The notes: generated by a model not told the origin, from the letters alone. Positions 32,610 through 41,317 are shown, counted from the stretch's first letter. The stretch: 64,000 bases of DNA from Parvivirga hydrogeniphila (GCF_023371205.1 NZ_JAMCCO010000001.1:430662-494661), one strand, 5' to 3'. Translations and numbers: made by a program.

Positions 32610-33563
32610 GTACCACCGCGCAGGACCGAGGTTGTCGGTCATGAGGCCCCACACGAAACCTGAGAGCTCGCGTGCGGTCGCCACGACCGCGGTGTGTGCC
32701 CCCTTTTCCTCGCCGAGATCGTGCGGAAGGTCCGATTGAGCCGCACCTGTGCCGCCCACGAGCAGGCCGCGACCTCAGGCGGCATCCCCTCGAGACGCTC
32801 ACGGAGCTTGCTGCGCACGGCAAGGGCGTGCCGGTAGGCCCAGGCGGATTCCACGAGCGCGCGGCGGATGTGCCGGTTTCCCGTCGTGGTGATCGAGCCT
32901 TGGTGCCTGCTCGCCCCGCTCGAGTGCTCGGAGGGGGTGAGACCCGTGAAGCCCATGTAGGAACCGGCGTCACCGAAGCGGTGGAAGTCGCACGTCTCGG
33001 ACATGATCGTCATGGCCGAAAGCGTCCCGATGCCACGAAGGGCAGAGAGGCGCGCGACGCCTTCTGCGAACGGCTCTGTCGCTGCGATCTCCTCGATGCG
33101 GCGTCCCATCTCGGAGAGCTGGGTGTCACGGATGAAGTAGGCAGCGAGCAGGTTGGCAAACGCCTCGGTCGCAAGCGGCTCGTCGAAGGTGACGGCACGC
33201 GCCCACACCTCGAAACGGTGAGACCAGGCGTCACGAGGACCGGGGTAGCGCTTGCCGTAGCGCAGGAGGAAGCTCCGGATCCGCTGGCGGGCGACTCTCC
33301 GGTCGCACTTGACCTCCTCGCGCACGCGGATGAGGTTGCGCACGGCCTCCTCGGCAGCCCCTGGCACCCGCACACTCGTTCGTGAGCTCGCCCGCGCGAT
33401 GGAGCCGTGCGAGGTCGCGCGCGTCGATGCGGTCGGTCTTCACGCTGACGCCGCTCCTTCTCGGGATCATCGAGGGTGCGATCACGGTCGTGCCGGGTCG
33501 CAAGACGGCGACCGAGATCGTGTCCTTGTGGACGTCGAGCCCGATGTGAGTGCACTCGTTCAT
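32610..33563 (-). pseudogene. IS110-family transposase, deleted and frameshifted
   Basis: It starts at ATG 33563 ('HIGLDVHKDTISVAVLRPG') and carries the same ~55-residue internal deletion as copy A (joined to 'IAPSMIPRRSGVSVKTD'). A 4-bp insertion near 33375 shifts the frame before 'RVPGAAEEAVRNLIRVREE'. The C-terminal part ('RHQGSITTTGNRHIRRALVE') is intact, then another shift occurs near 32705. Confidence 0.85.
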
Positions 33564-33677
33564 GGCCGGCCCCTCCGTATGTCGGCGCCGCGGGGTCATT
33601 CCCGCCGTGATCCACGTTATATGCGGATTCGGGCCGGCCATCTCATAGTGACTAGCACCGCTCTGCGTTCGCGGATG

Positions 33678-33701
33678 CGTGTCAGACACGCTTGCTATAC
33701 T
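33678..33701 (+). promoter_or_regulatory. Possible cassette promoter with inverted repeat
   Basis: Perfect inverted repeat CGTGTC-A-GACACG (33678-33690) directly before TGCTATACT, whose TATACT (33696-33701) is a good -10 box. No clear -35 is seen. It lies 40 bp upstream of the cassette gene starting at 33741 and could be a repressor-controlled promoter. Confidence 0.45.
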
Positions 33702-33740
33702 CAGGGTGTTCGTGTTGCTTTCGGCAGTTAGGGGGACGTG

Positions 33741-34394
33741 ATGATTCGGGAGTTCGCCCATCTCGATCGGGTGGACATCGGGGCCATGGATGCCCTGATC
33801 GACTCGATGATGGAATTGCTTGAGGCCCTCGACGAGGGTCTCGTTCCGAACGACACTGATTACACGCTCGAGGACTTGGGTGTGTACGTCGAGTCTCTCG
33901 TTCGCGGCCAGCGCGGTTCACTCGGAAGGACCGTACCGGGTAGCTGGGCAGTAGCGCCTGACGACGCAGGAATGGACTCTGACGCTCGCGTCAAGTACAT
34001 CTTCCGACCAACGTACATCGCTGTCGCGACTCTGAGCCGCGTGCTTTGCGAGTTCCCCTTGACCGCGATGCGGGTTCCTGGCTACCTAGATTCGTTGCTC
34101 AACGGGATGACCTTTTGCTCGCATCGAGGTCTACGGGGCCACGGGTATGAGGCGGACGTCGGTGCGATCGACGCGCTACGAACGTTGTCTCTCGGCAAGG
34201 TTCCGTGGCTGCTCGCTCGTAATCCGGAGGCGTGTCCCCCGCTCAAGTCGGCCATCGACCATGTGGCTCACGATATGGCGCATCGCCTTGCAGCTGGAAC
34301 CGCTGTGGGCATGTGGGGCGAGGACTACTCGGACGGCTTCAGGTCCGTACTTGAAACGCTGCGGTCGAAGAACGGTCTTGAATTCAAGGCGTGA
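33741..34394 (+). CDS. Unknown protein, probable integron cassette gene
   Basis: 217 residues from ATG 33741, with AGGGGG upstream; a GTG immediately before is possible. No family is recognised. It has an acidic helical N-terminus ('IDSMMELLEALDEGLVPND'), 'DYTLEDLGVYVESLVRGQRG', 'GYLDSLLNGMTFCSHRG', and a His-containing segment 'SAIDHVAHDMAHRLAAG' near residue 180. There is no signal peptide or TM. An attC-like site follows 60 bp later in the same orientation and the IS110-interrupted attC site precedes it, so it looks like a complete mobile cassette. Confidence 0.7.
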   Translation: MIREFAHLDRVDIGAMDALIDSMMELLEALDEGLVPNDTDYTLEDLGVYVESLVRGQRGSLGRTVPGSWAVAPDDAGMDSDARVKYIFRPTYIAVATLSRVLCEFPLTAMRVPGYLDSLLNGMTFCSHRGLRGHGYEADVGAIDALRTLSLGKVPWLLARNPEACPPLKSAIDHVAHDMAHRLAAGTAVGMWGEDYSDGFRSVLETLRSKNGLEFKA

Positions 34395-34454
34395 TTGCGG
34401 GAAGCTCCCACGAACCCTAGTAGTGGTGCTGCGCGTTCGTAGCGGTTCGGCACT

Positions 34455-34543
34455 GCCTAGCAAGCACTTCCAGCTGACGCGCAGGAGTCGTCGGCTAGAC
34501 TGAGGAGTGGTTGGCGCGCATCTGAAGCGCAGAGATGTTAACC
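34455..34543 (+). other. attC-like site 4, decayed core sites
   Basis: Arms GCACTTCCAGCTGACGCGC (left) and GCGCGCATCTGAAGCGC (right) pair with three extra bases on the left arm, the same asymmetry pattern as attC site 1. The outer cores are degenerate: GCCTAGC (34455-34461) and GTTAACC (34537-34543). It follows the unknown cassette gene. Confidence 0.6.
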
Positions 34544-34559
34544 CGAACCCGGAGGGCCA

Positions 34560-35105
34560 GTGTTCCGAGTGAGACCGGCTGATCCCGGCGAGCACGAGGT
34601 CTTGAGCGCCCTGGCTCATCGTGCCAAGGCGCACTGGGGTTACACGGGGGCCATGCTCTTAATGTGGGACGATTTGCTCGCCCTGACACCATACTTCATC
34701 GCCTCGAATGACGTGTTGTGTGCGGTGAGTGAGGGCACCGTCGTCGGCTGCGCGGCAGTCTGTGTTAGGGATTCTGTTTTCGAACTCGAGCATCTGTGGG
34801 TCGATCCAGAGTGGCAGGGGCGCGGTGTCGTTCGTCTGCTGCTCGCAGCGTCCGTGGAGAACGCTCGATCTCGCGGTGCGGCTCGACTCAGGGTCGTCTC
34901 AGACCCCAACGCCAAAAGCTTCTACGCGCGTATGGGTGCAGATTGCCGCCTGACAAGCGCTTCCACTCAGACGGTCGTGCTGTGCGCTAGACTCGGGTCG
35001 GAAGTGCTCGTCGGCCCGCCGCGGCTGACGGGCAATGCGTTCGACGGAACGAGAGCGTGCCGCATCGCGTGCGCCGGGCCGCGCCCGAACAGCTTATGGA
35101 GGTGA
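34560..35105 (+). CDS. GNAT acetyltransferase, C-terminus likely replaced
   Basis: 181 residues from GTG 34560, with GGAGGG upstream and just after attC site 4, as expected for the first gene of a cassette. 'RPADPGEHEVLSALAHRAKA', 'DSVFELEHLWVDPEWQGRGV' (acetyl-CoA-binding Q/RxxGxG) and 'ARLRVVSDPNAKSFYARMGA' are GNAT motifs. The last ~45 residues do not resemble the family and overlap the ribosome-binding region of the ClC gene, so the original 3' end was probably lost where the array meets the chromosome. Confidence 0.75.
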   Translation: MFRVRPADPGEHEVLSALAHRAKAHWGYTGAMLLMWDDLLALTPYFIASNDVLCAVSEGTVVGCAAVCVRDSVFELEHLWVDPEWQGRGVVRLLLAASVENARSRGAARLRVVSDPNAKSFYARMGADCRLTSASTQTVVLCARLGSEVLVGPPRLTGNAFDGTRACRIACAGPRPNSLWR

Positions 35106-35107
35106 GA

Positions 35108-36364
35108 GTGCAGTTGCCGTCACGATCCGCCAACCGCCACATCCGCGTTCTGCCCGCGTCGATCATCGTCGGCCTGATCGTGGGTCTGGCCGTTACGGAG
35201 CTGCGCTATCTGACGACGGACGTCATGTGGCCGCGGCTCATCTCGACTCACAACCCCGTCGTGCTGTTCGCAGCACCGGCCGTGGGCATCCTCCTCTCGG
35301 GGCTGCTTCTGCGCTGCTTCGCGGACCGCCCGGAGATCCACGATGCTGAGTCGTACTTGGAGGCCTACCACCACGGCATGACCGAGACTCGGCTGGGTTC
35401 GTTCGTGGCGAAGGTGGCAGCAGCTGTCGCGACCGTCGGCCTCGGTGGGGCGGCCGGCCTCGAAGGACCCAGTCTCTACGTCGGCAGTTCGCTCGGCGCA
35501 GTGGTGGCCGACCGGATGCAGAGGATCGGGCTGAGCCGCCGTCGGCTGAGGGCCTTGTTGGTCGCAGGGGCTGCAGCCGGTATCAGCGCCGTGTTCAAGG
35601 CGCCGCTCACCGGGCTCATCTTCGCCCTCGAGATGCCATATACAGACGATTTCGCGCACGATGCCCTGATCCCTTCGATGCTCGCCTCGGTCGCCTCCTA
35701 CCTTGTCGCCATATCGCTCATCGGCACAGAACCGCTCTTCCAGGTCGACCGCACCTACGTGCCCAGTGTCGGCAACGTCATGTTGGCGCTTGCTCTGGGC
35801 ATCGTGGTCGGCCTAGCAGCCCGCTTGTTCTTGGCGTCGCTCAGGTTGGCCGATGCCCTGACGGAGCGATGGAGGATTCCTCTGGTCGCGCGAGCTGCGA
35901 TCGGCGGCATCCTGTGTGCCTCCTTCGGACTCGCCAGCTTTCGGATCTACGGGTCTCCGTTGGCGATAGGCAGCGGGTATCAGCTCATCGACGCGGCCGC
36001 AGCGGGTCGCTACATCGGGTTTGCCTCGGTGGTCTTGTTCATCCTTCGCGGCGGTGCCGTCGTCTCCACGTTGGGAAGTGGTGCCGCCGGCGGATCGTTC
36101 GTCCCTCTCGTGTCCCTTGGCGCCATAGCCGGCGGCGCATTCGAGGCGCTCGCGCCAGCCACCGGGCCGTTGTTCCCCATCGTCGGCATGGCCGCATTTC
36201 TCTCTGCGGCCAGTGCCACGCCCGTCGCTGGCGCCGTGTTCGTCGCAGAGTCCACCGGAGCCGCAGGGTTCGTCATTCCCGGCTTGGTGGCCGCTGCTGC
36301 CGCATACGTGGTCACCGGCGGCAGGACCCTTTCGGAGCACCAGCGACCCAGCAGGCGTCGGTAG
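35108..36364 (+). CDS. ClC-type chloride channel/antiporter
   Basis: 418 residues; GTG 35108 sits 5 nt after GGAGG, preferred over ATG 35096. It has about ten hydrophobic helices. ClC signatures are 'GGAAGLEGPSLYVGS' (GxxGPxxx), 'FKAPLTGLIFALEMPY' (GxFxP-like with the gating-Glu region) and 'GSGAAGGSFVPLVSLGA' (GGxFxP). It moves chloride or related anions across the membrane. There are no C-terminal CBS domains. It is the first chromosomal-type gene after the accessory region. Confidence 0.9.
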   Translation: MQLPSRSANRHIRVLPASIIVGLIVGLAVTELRYLTTDVMWPRLISTHNPVVLFAAPAVGILLSGLLLRCFADRPEIHDAESYLEAYHHGMTETRLGSFVAKVAAAVATVGLGGAAGLEGPSLYVGSSLGAVVADRMQRIGLSRRRLRALLVAGAAAGISAVFKAPLTGLIFALEMPYTDDFAHDALIPSMLASVASYLVAISLIGTEPLFQVDRTYVPSVGNVMLALALGIVVGLAARLFLASLRLADALTERWRIPLVARAAIGGILCASFGLASFRIYGSPLAIGSGYQLIDAAAAGRYIGFASVVLFILRGGAVVSTLGSGAAGGSFVPLVSLGAIAGGAFEALAPATGPLFPIVGMAAFLSAASATPVAGAVFVAESTGAAGFVIPGLVAAAAAYVVTGGRTLSEHQRPSRRR

Positions 36365-36420
36365 TGCGGGCGAGAACAGCCCGTGTCGATCGGAGCGCGG
36401 CAGACAGTCCGCCTGCGTGA

Positions 36421-36567
36421 GGCATCTTCGGCGGCGAGAACAGCTGGGGCGGACTGCAGCCCACGGCTTACGCCGGCCCCGGCACGCTGCACATGAAGTA
36501 CTGGCGCGCGTTCGAGCCGGCCAACGCGCCTGTAGCGATGTTCGAGGTGACGGTCCGGGTGAAGTGA
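36421..36567 (+). pseudogene. C-terminal coding remnant
   Basis: A frame with no start encodes 'GIFGGENSWGGLQPTAYAGP' and then 'GTLHMKYWRAFEPANAPVAM', ending 'FEVTVRVK' at TGA 36565-36567. It reads like the end of a secreted beta-rich protein, but I cannot name a family. The rest of 36365-36579 contains nothing else visible. Confidence 0.35.
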
Positions 36568-36579
36568 GGCAGCTGCGCC

Positions 36580-38490
36580 CTACTCCGCCCCGACGCCCTC
36601 GAGGCGGTACATGATCGTCAGCCGACCGGTGGCGCCCTCGGGGAGTCCGAGGAAGCTCCTGTAGCCGTCGGCCGCCCGCTTCATGGCCTCGGTGATCGCC
36701 TCGCCGCGGTTGATGTCGTTCACGCCGTCGCGCAGGCCGTCCGAGAGCGTCTTGAGCCCGTGCTGCGAGGTGTCGAGGCCAGGCAGGTCGTGCCCCTCGA
36801 CTTGCCCGCCCGATGCGAGCGCCGACAGCGCGCTTCTGAGCTGGTCGAGCAACGAGGCCGCGTCTGCAAGCTCGCTGAGCGAGTCCGCGCTGCTCGCAAG
36901 CTCGTCCGAGACCTGGCCGATGCCGTCGGCGAGTGCGCGCGCGGAGTCGCGCGTCGTCGCAAGCCCGGGCATCTGCTGGCCGGCTACCTCGCCGCCGTCG
37001 CGCAGCACGACGAGCGCCGCCTTGAGCTGCAAGAACGCCTGCGGCAGCTGCTCGAGCGCCCCGGCCTGCTCCACGATGGCGGCAAGCCCGTCTTCGGTCT
37101 GCTTGAGGCCGTTCGCCAGGTCGTGCACGGCCGCGCGCGTGTCGGCAAGCCCGGGGATCGGCTGCCCGCCGACGACGCCGCCCGAGCGGAGCGCGTCGAG
37201 GAGCGCTTGCTGCTGGGCGAGACCCTGCGCGAGCGCGGCGATCTGCGGGTCCGTGGGGTAGGCGGCCGCGCGGTCCTGTGCGAGCGCAAGCAGCGAGGCG
37301 TTCGACGTCCGGATCTGGTCGAGCAGCGCGATCTGCCCGTCGATGAGCGCGACGATCTGCTCGGCGCCGTCCTGGGCCTGCGAAACGCCCTGAGCGAGCT
37401 GCTGGAGCGCTGCCTGAAGCTGGGCGAGGTCGTCGAAGGCGCCGGTGTCGATGCCGGCGATCACGCCGTCGAGGTACTGCGTCTGCGCGGCCGCGAGCGC
37501 TTCGACGCCGTTCGCACCGTCCGCGAGCTGCGCAAGCCCGGTCCGCATGGCGTCGAGGCCGCTTGCAGCGCCCGTGATGGCGGAGGTATCGAAGCCGGAC
37601 ATCCCGTCCAGGATGCCGGTGACGACCTGGCGCTGGCCGTCCGAGAGCTGGGCGAGCTGGTCGAGCGCGTCAGCGACGTCGCCGAGCTGGCTCGCCACCG
37701 AGAAGTCGGGGGAGGCGGGAAGCTTCGGGAACACCGAGATGATGAGGGGCTCCAGCCTGATGTCGCGCGCGTCGAGCACGAGCGTCATCGAGGCGTCCGG
37801 CGAAGGCATGACCGGCACCGCGTAGGTGGACGTGGATCCGGTCACCGCGACCTGGGCTTGCTCCGGAGCCTCCACCACGGTCATGCGCGTGCCGTCGATC
37901 TTGAACTGCGGGACGCAGAGCAGTGGGACAGCGTAGGTGACCTCCTCGGAGCGTTGCGAGCCAGAGCCGTCCGTGTACCAGACGGTCTCGCGCCGCTCCA
38001 AGCGGTTGTGGAAGGTGAGCGTGATCGCAAGGCGGCCGCTCTTGCCCGCCAGTTGATCAGGCTCTGTTTCCACTCCGTCGAGCTCGTAGCGCGCAGAGAT
38101 CTCGAGCGGGAGCTCGGAGCCGGTCTGAACGCGGTAGAACACGTCCGCGGCCCCGGTCGACTCGACGCTGCCGCGCACGAAGCCGCCCTCGAGGCGCGGC
38201 TCGAAGCCGTCGGTGAGCGAGGCGAGCGCGCGTGCGCCAGGCGCCGGATCGGCGACCTCGAGCAAGCCGTCGCCGGTGAGGTGCAGCCAGTCCACCACGA
38301 CCGCCTTGCTCACCTTCCCGCGCGCGTCGCAGATGGCGTAGACGGTCTCCGAGTCGGTCACCGCATCCGGCTTCTTCGGCTGCGGCGCCGACGCTGCGGT
38401 GCCGGTGCCGAGGACAGCAGCGACGAGCGCGGCCGTCGTGGCGAAGGCAAGCACGCTGCGCGAACGGGTGTGAGCACGACGCATGATCAT
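36580..38490 (-). CDS. Secreted coiled-coil protein (YhgE/Pip-like)
   Basis: 636 residues from ATG 38490, overlapping the TGA of the MMPL gene (ATGA). The N-terminal signal peptide ends near 'GTGTAASA'. A beta-rich region covers residues ~40-300, followed by ~330 residues of heptad-like repeats with 'LPGLADTRAAVHDLANGLKQ', 'LPGLATTRDSARAL' and 'GHDLPGLDTSQHGLKTLSDG': a three-fold repeat 'G..LPGL.(D/T)T..' in a long helix. Such X-X-A-L repeats occur in YhgE/Pip-type proteins paired with RND/MMPL exporters. It may form the extracellular part of the exporter. Confidence 0.75.
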   Translation of the reverse strand: MIMRRAHTRSRSVLAFATTAALVAAVLGTGTAASAPQPKKPDAVTDSETVYAICDARGKVSKAVVVDWLHLTGDGLLEVADPAPGARALASLTDGFEPRLEGGFVRGSVESTGAADVFYRVQTGSELPLEISARYELDGVETEPDQLAGKSGRLAITLTFHNRLERRETVWYTDGSGSQRSEEVTYAVPLLCVPQFKIDGTRMTVVEAPEQAQVAVTGSTSTYAVPVMPSPDASMTLVLDARDIRLEPLIISVFPKLPASPDFSVASQLGDVADALDQLAQLSDGQRQVVTGILDGMSGFDTSAITGAASGLDAMRTGLAQLADGANGVEALAAAQTQYLDGVIAGIDTGAFDDLAQLQAALQQLAQGVSQAQDGAEQIVALIDGQIALLDQIRTSNASLLALAQDRAAAYPTDPQIAALAQGLAQQQALLDALRSGGVVGGQPIPGLADTRAAVHDLANGLKQTEDGLAAIVEQAGALEQLPQAFLQLKAALVVLRDGGEVAGQQMPGLATTRDSARALADGIGQVSDELASSADSLSELADAASLLDQLRSALSALASGGQVEGHDLPGLDTSQHGLKTLSDGLRDGVNDINRGEAITEAMKRAADGYRSFLGLPEGATGRLTIMYRLEGVGAE

Positions 38491-40598
38491 CGACCTCTCT
38501 TCACGTGCTTCGGCCAGCCGATGCTCAGGCGTTCGTACAGGGGCTGGCCGATGACGAGGACCGCTGGCAGGACGAGCAGGATGACGGTGAAGCTCGTGAC
38601 GGCGCCGCGGGCGAGGAGCTCCGCGAGCTTGCTCACGATGCCGACGCGGGAAAGCAGCGCGAGCGAGATGGTGGCGGCGAACATGACCGATGCGCTCACG
38701 AGGACAGACTGGCTCGATTCGGCGACAGACGTGTGGATCGAGCGGATGCGGTCGCCGGTTCTCGCGAGCTCCTCTTCGTAGCGCGTCGTGAGCAGGATCG
38801 CGTAGTCGACCGTCGCTCCGAGCTGGATCGCTCCGATGGCCAGCGCCGCGACGAAGATGATGGTGCCGCCCGAGAGCGCCTCGAAGGCCTGGTTGGCGAC
38901 GATCGCGAGCTCGATGCATCCGACGAGCGCTATCGGCACGGCAAGGGACCTGAACGCTGCTGCCACGATGAGGAAGATGGCCGCGATCGACAGCAGGTCG
39001 ATGCGCTCAGCGTCGCCTTGAGAGACGTTCTCCATGTCGCGCATGAGCACCGGCTGTCCCGTGAGATAGGCGCGGTGCGGCCACGCACCTGCGACCGTCG
39101 ACCGGATGGCGTCGAGCGTAATGTCCAGCCGCGCCGTGTCGTCGAGGCCGTACGCGAGATCGAGCGTGAGGTAGGTGCGGCCTTCCGAGAAGAAGACCTC
39201 GCGCGCGGAGGCCGGCACGAACTCCTCAGGCAGCCTGGGATCGACGAGCGAGGTGTAGCCGAAGACCCGCGTGACGCCGGGGACGGCCTCCAGGCGAGCG
39301 CTCAGCGCGTCGAGCGCGGCGAGGTCCTCTGCGCCCTCGACGACGAGGTACGCGCTCGTCTCGCGCCCGAACGCTTTCGCAATGCGGTCGTTCGCGACGA
39401 CGGACGGCATGTCCTTGGGAAGCCCCTGGTTGAGGTCGTAGCTGAGCTTCACCTGGCCGTAGGCGCTCCAGGCGAATACAGCCGCGACGGCCGCGAGGCC
39501 GAGGATCGGCCATGCGTGGCGCGCCACCGCTTCGCCGACGCGAGAGAAGTCGAAGCGAGGGGTGCGATGCCGGATCCGCTCGATGAGCGGGCGCAGGTCG
39601 ATGAGCAGCCCGGGCAAGAGCGTGATGACCGCGAGCATCGCGATCGGCACGCCGCGTGCGAGCGCGAGCCCCATGTCCTTGCCGAACCCGAGGTGCATAA
39701 CCGTGAGGGCGAGGAACCCGGCGACGGTCGTCGCCGCGGCGGAGACGATGGACTTGAAGGTTGCAGCAGTCGCGACGGCCATCGCCTCGTGTTCCGGCAG
39801 CCGCTGCCGTTCCTCCTCGAAGCGGTGATAGAGGAACAGCGCGTAGTCCATCGTGACGGCGAACTGCACCGCGAAGACCACGACACGGGTGAGGTACGAG
39901 ATCTCCTGGCCGATGTAGAACGAAAGCCCCAGGTTCACGAAGACCGACGCCGCGATGGTCCCGACGAAAAGCACCGGGACGACGACGGACGGCACGGTGA
40001 GCAGGAGCACGACCGTCACGAGGACCAGGACGGCGATGGCGATCCGGACGCTGTCCCGCGCCATCACCTCGGAAAGCTCGACTTGCTGGATGCCCGTGAT
40101 CGCGGCGTCGTGGCCTTCGAGCACGCGCTTGAGCTCGTGCACAGCCTGCTTCGTGCGCGGGTCGTTCTGCGAGTGCGTGAAGCTCACCTGCAGGAGCGTG
40201 GCGTCGCCCGCGAAGTAGTTCTTCGTGACAGCCGAGTCCAGGAACTCGCGCGGCTGCTCGATCGGCGCGAGGTCGGTGACCCAGTGCACGGACTCGACGC
40301 CGCTGATGCTCTCGATACGCGTGACGAGCGATTTCACCTGTGCGTCGTCGGCGTCGGCGATCATCACCTGTGCGACGTTGCCGAGCGAGAAGTCCTCCGT
40401 GAGGATGCGGTAGCCCTCGACCGACGGCAGGTCCTCGGGGAGGTACGACAGCAGGTCGTAGTTGACCTTGACGTTCATCGTGCCGAACGCCCCCAGCACC
40501 ACCAGCAGCGCGGCGACGGCCTGGATCTGCCGACGCCGGCGTACCACGAAGCGCCCGAACCGCAAGAGCGCGCTCTCAGAGTTCCGCACGCGGCTCAC
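38487..40598 (-). CDS. MMPL/RND-type transporter
   Basis: 703 residues. There are two repeats, each a TM helix, a ~130-residue extracellular loop and five TM helices. 'VNYDLLSYLPEDLPSVEGYR' is the typical first loop start. 'TMDYALFLYHRFEEERQR' and 'ATVDYAILLTTRYEEELART' are the MMPL motif 4 pairs with the proton-relay Asp-Tyr. It exports lipids or drugs using the proton gradient. It overlaps both neighbours by 4 bp in one operon with TetR and the secreted protein. Confidence 0.93.
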   Translation of the reverse strand: MSRVRNSESALLRFGRFVVRRRRQIQAVAALLVVLGAFGTMNVKVNYDLLSYLPEDLPSVEGYRILTEDFSLGNVAQVMIADADDAQVKSLVTRIESISGVESVHWVTDLAPIEQPREFLDSAVTKNYFAGDATLLQVSFTHSQNDPRTKQAVHELKRVLEGHDAAITGIQQVELSEVMARDSVRIAIAVLVLVTVVLLLTVPSVVVPVLFVGTIAASVFVNLGLSFYIGQEISYLTRVVVFAVQFAVTMDYALFLYHRFEEERQRLPEHEAMAVATAATFKSIVSAAATTVAGFLALTVMHLGFGKDMGLALARGVPIAMLAVITLLPGLLIDLRPLIERIRHRTPRFDFSRVGEAVARHAWPILGLAAVAAVFAWSAYGQVKLSYDLNQGLPKDMPSVVANDRIAKAFGRETSAYLVVEGAEDLAALDALSARLEAVPGVTRVFGYTSLVDPRLPEEFVPASAREVFFSEGRTYLTLDLAYGLDDTARLDITLDAIRSTVAGAWPHRAYLTGQPVLMRDMENVSQGDAERIDLLSIAAIFLIVAAAFRSLAVPIALVGCIELAIVANQAFEALSGGTIIFVAALAIGAIQLGATVDYAILLTTRYEEELARTGDRIRSIHTSVAESSQSVLVSASVMFAATISLALLSRVGIVSKLAELLARGAVTSFTVILLVLPAVLVIGQPLYERLSIGWPKHVKRGR

Positions 40599-41203
40599 GC
40601 CCGTATCCCTCGCAAGAACAGGTCGGCCATCCGCTCGCCAACGTCCGCTGGCAGAGACTCTGCGAACCCGCCGACGACCGAAAGCGCGCGCGCCGTGATA
40701 GGCGCGTTCGTCATGGCGAAGAACGCGGCGGCGGCCTGTCTCGGGTCCACCGGGCGGAATGCGCCTGCGGCGATGCCGTCTGCGATGGCGGAGGCGAGCG
40801 CGTCGACGATGGCAGAGGCGCGTTCCAGCACCTGCTGCGGCAAACGGCCTTCGAGGCTCGCGACGCTCAGGATGAGCACGCGCATCGTGTCCGGATGGCT
40901 GCCGAGGAGCTCGCTGTAGGCGCGAGCGAACGCAATCAGCCGCTCGGCGGGGCTGCCCGGCTCCGCCAACGCGTCGCTCGCGACCGCTTCCATCAGGTCG
41001 GCGGCCTCGAGCACGGCGGTCTCGAACAGCGACTGCTTGTCGGCGAAGTGGTAGTAGATGAGGCTGGTGGACGTGCCGCTCGCCTGTGCGATGTCGGCTA
41101 CGGACACGGCGTCGAACCCGCGCTGGCCGAACAGCGCGCCAGCGGACGCGAGGATGCGGTCGCGTGCGGAATCGGAGCTTCCGTGGGGTTCGGCCGATGC
41201 CAT
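40595..41203 (-). CDS. TetR-family repressor of the MMPL operon
   Basis: 202 residues from ATG 41203, immediately next to a perfect palindromic operator. The N-terminal HTH reads 'RILASAGALFGQRGFDAVSV', 'DIAQASGTSTSLIYYHF', 'DKQSLFETAV'. The C-terminal helical domain would bind the inducer. It is the first gene of the operon and probably represses it; the inducer is likely a substrate of the exporter. Confidence 0.92.
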   Translation of the reverse strand: MASAEPHGSSDSARDRILASAGALFGQRGFDAVSVADIAQASGTSTSLIYYHFADKQSLFETAVLEAADLMEAVASDALAEPGSPAERLIAFARAYSELLGSHPDTMRVLILSVASLEGRLPQQVLERASAIVDALASAIADGIAAGAFRPVDPRQAAAAFFAMTNAPITARALSVVGGFAESLPADVGERMADLFLRGIRA

Positions 41204-41210
41204 GTTGGTC

Positions 41211-41236
41211 CTCCTGACTGAACGTTCAGTCAGGAG
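41211..41236. promoter_or_regulatory. Perfect 26-bp operator palindrome
   Basis: Half-site CTCCTGACTGAAC (41211-41223) is followed by its exact reverse complement (41224-41236), beginning 7 bp upstream of the TetR ATG. The core TGAACGTTCA with flanking ACTG/CAGT is a common TetR-type operator form. It overlaps the probable ribosome-binding site, so the promoter is at or just upstream. Confidence 0.85.
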
Positions 41237-41317
41237 CATGCAACACGCGGTTTGCTCCGTCAAGGCCAGCGGGAGGGTGCGCGGCCTTCCGCGCGTCGGA
41301 GGCCGGCGGCCGCGGCC

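Larger units (their letters stand above)
32370..33654 (-). mobile_element. Defective IS110/IS1111-type element, copy C
   Basis: 1285 bp, same boundaries as copy A but in the opposite orientation: right end AAACACG at 32370, left end ...GTGACTA at 33654. The transposase gene is broken. The element is inserted after the right arm of an attC-like site, at the same relative position as copies A and B. Confidence 0.82.

Noticed and set aside
24720-34560. CRISPR array or other short regularly spaced repeats
   Set aside because: The repeats seen are two-armed attC-like sites and IS ends, hundreds to thousands of bases apart, not regular short repeats; no cas genes are present.
38505-40919. 800-codon plus-strand open frame opposite the MMPL gene
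   Set aside because: Composition dominated by Arg/Glu/Asp/His with no hydrophobic core; explained by codon bias of the minus-strand transporter.
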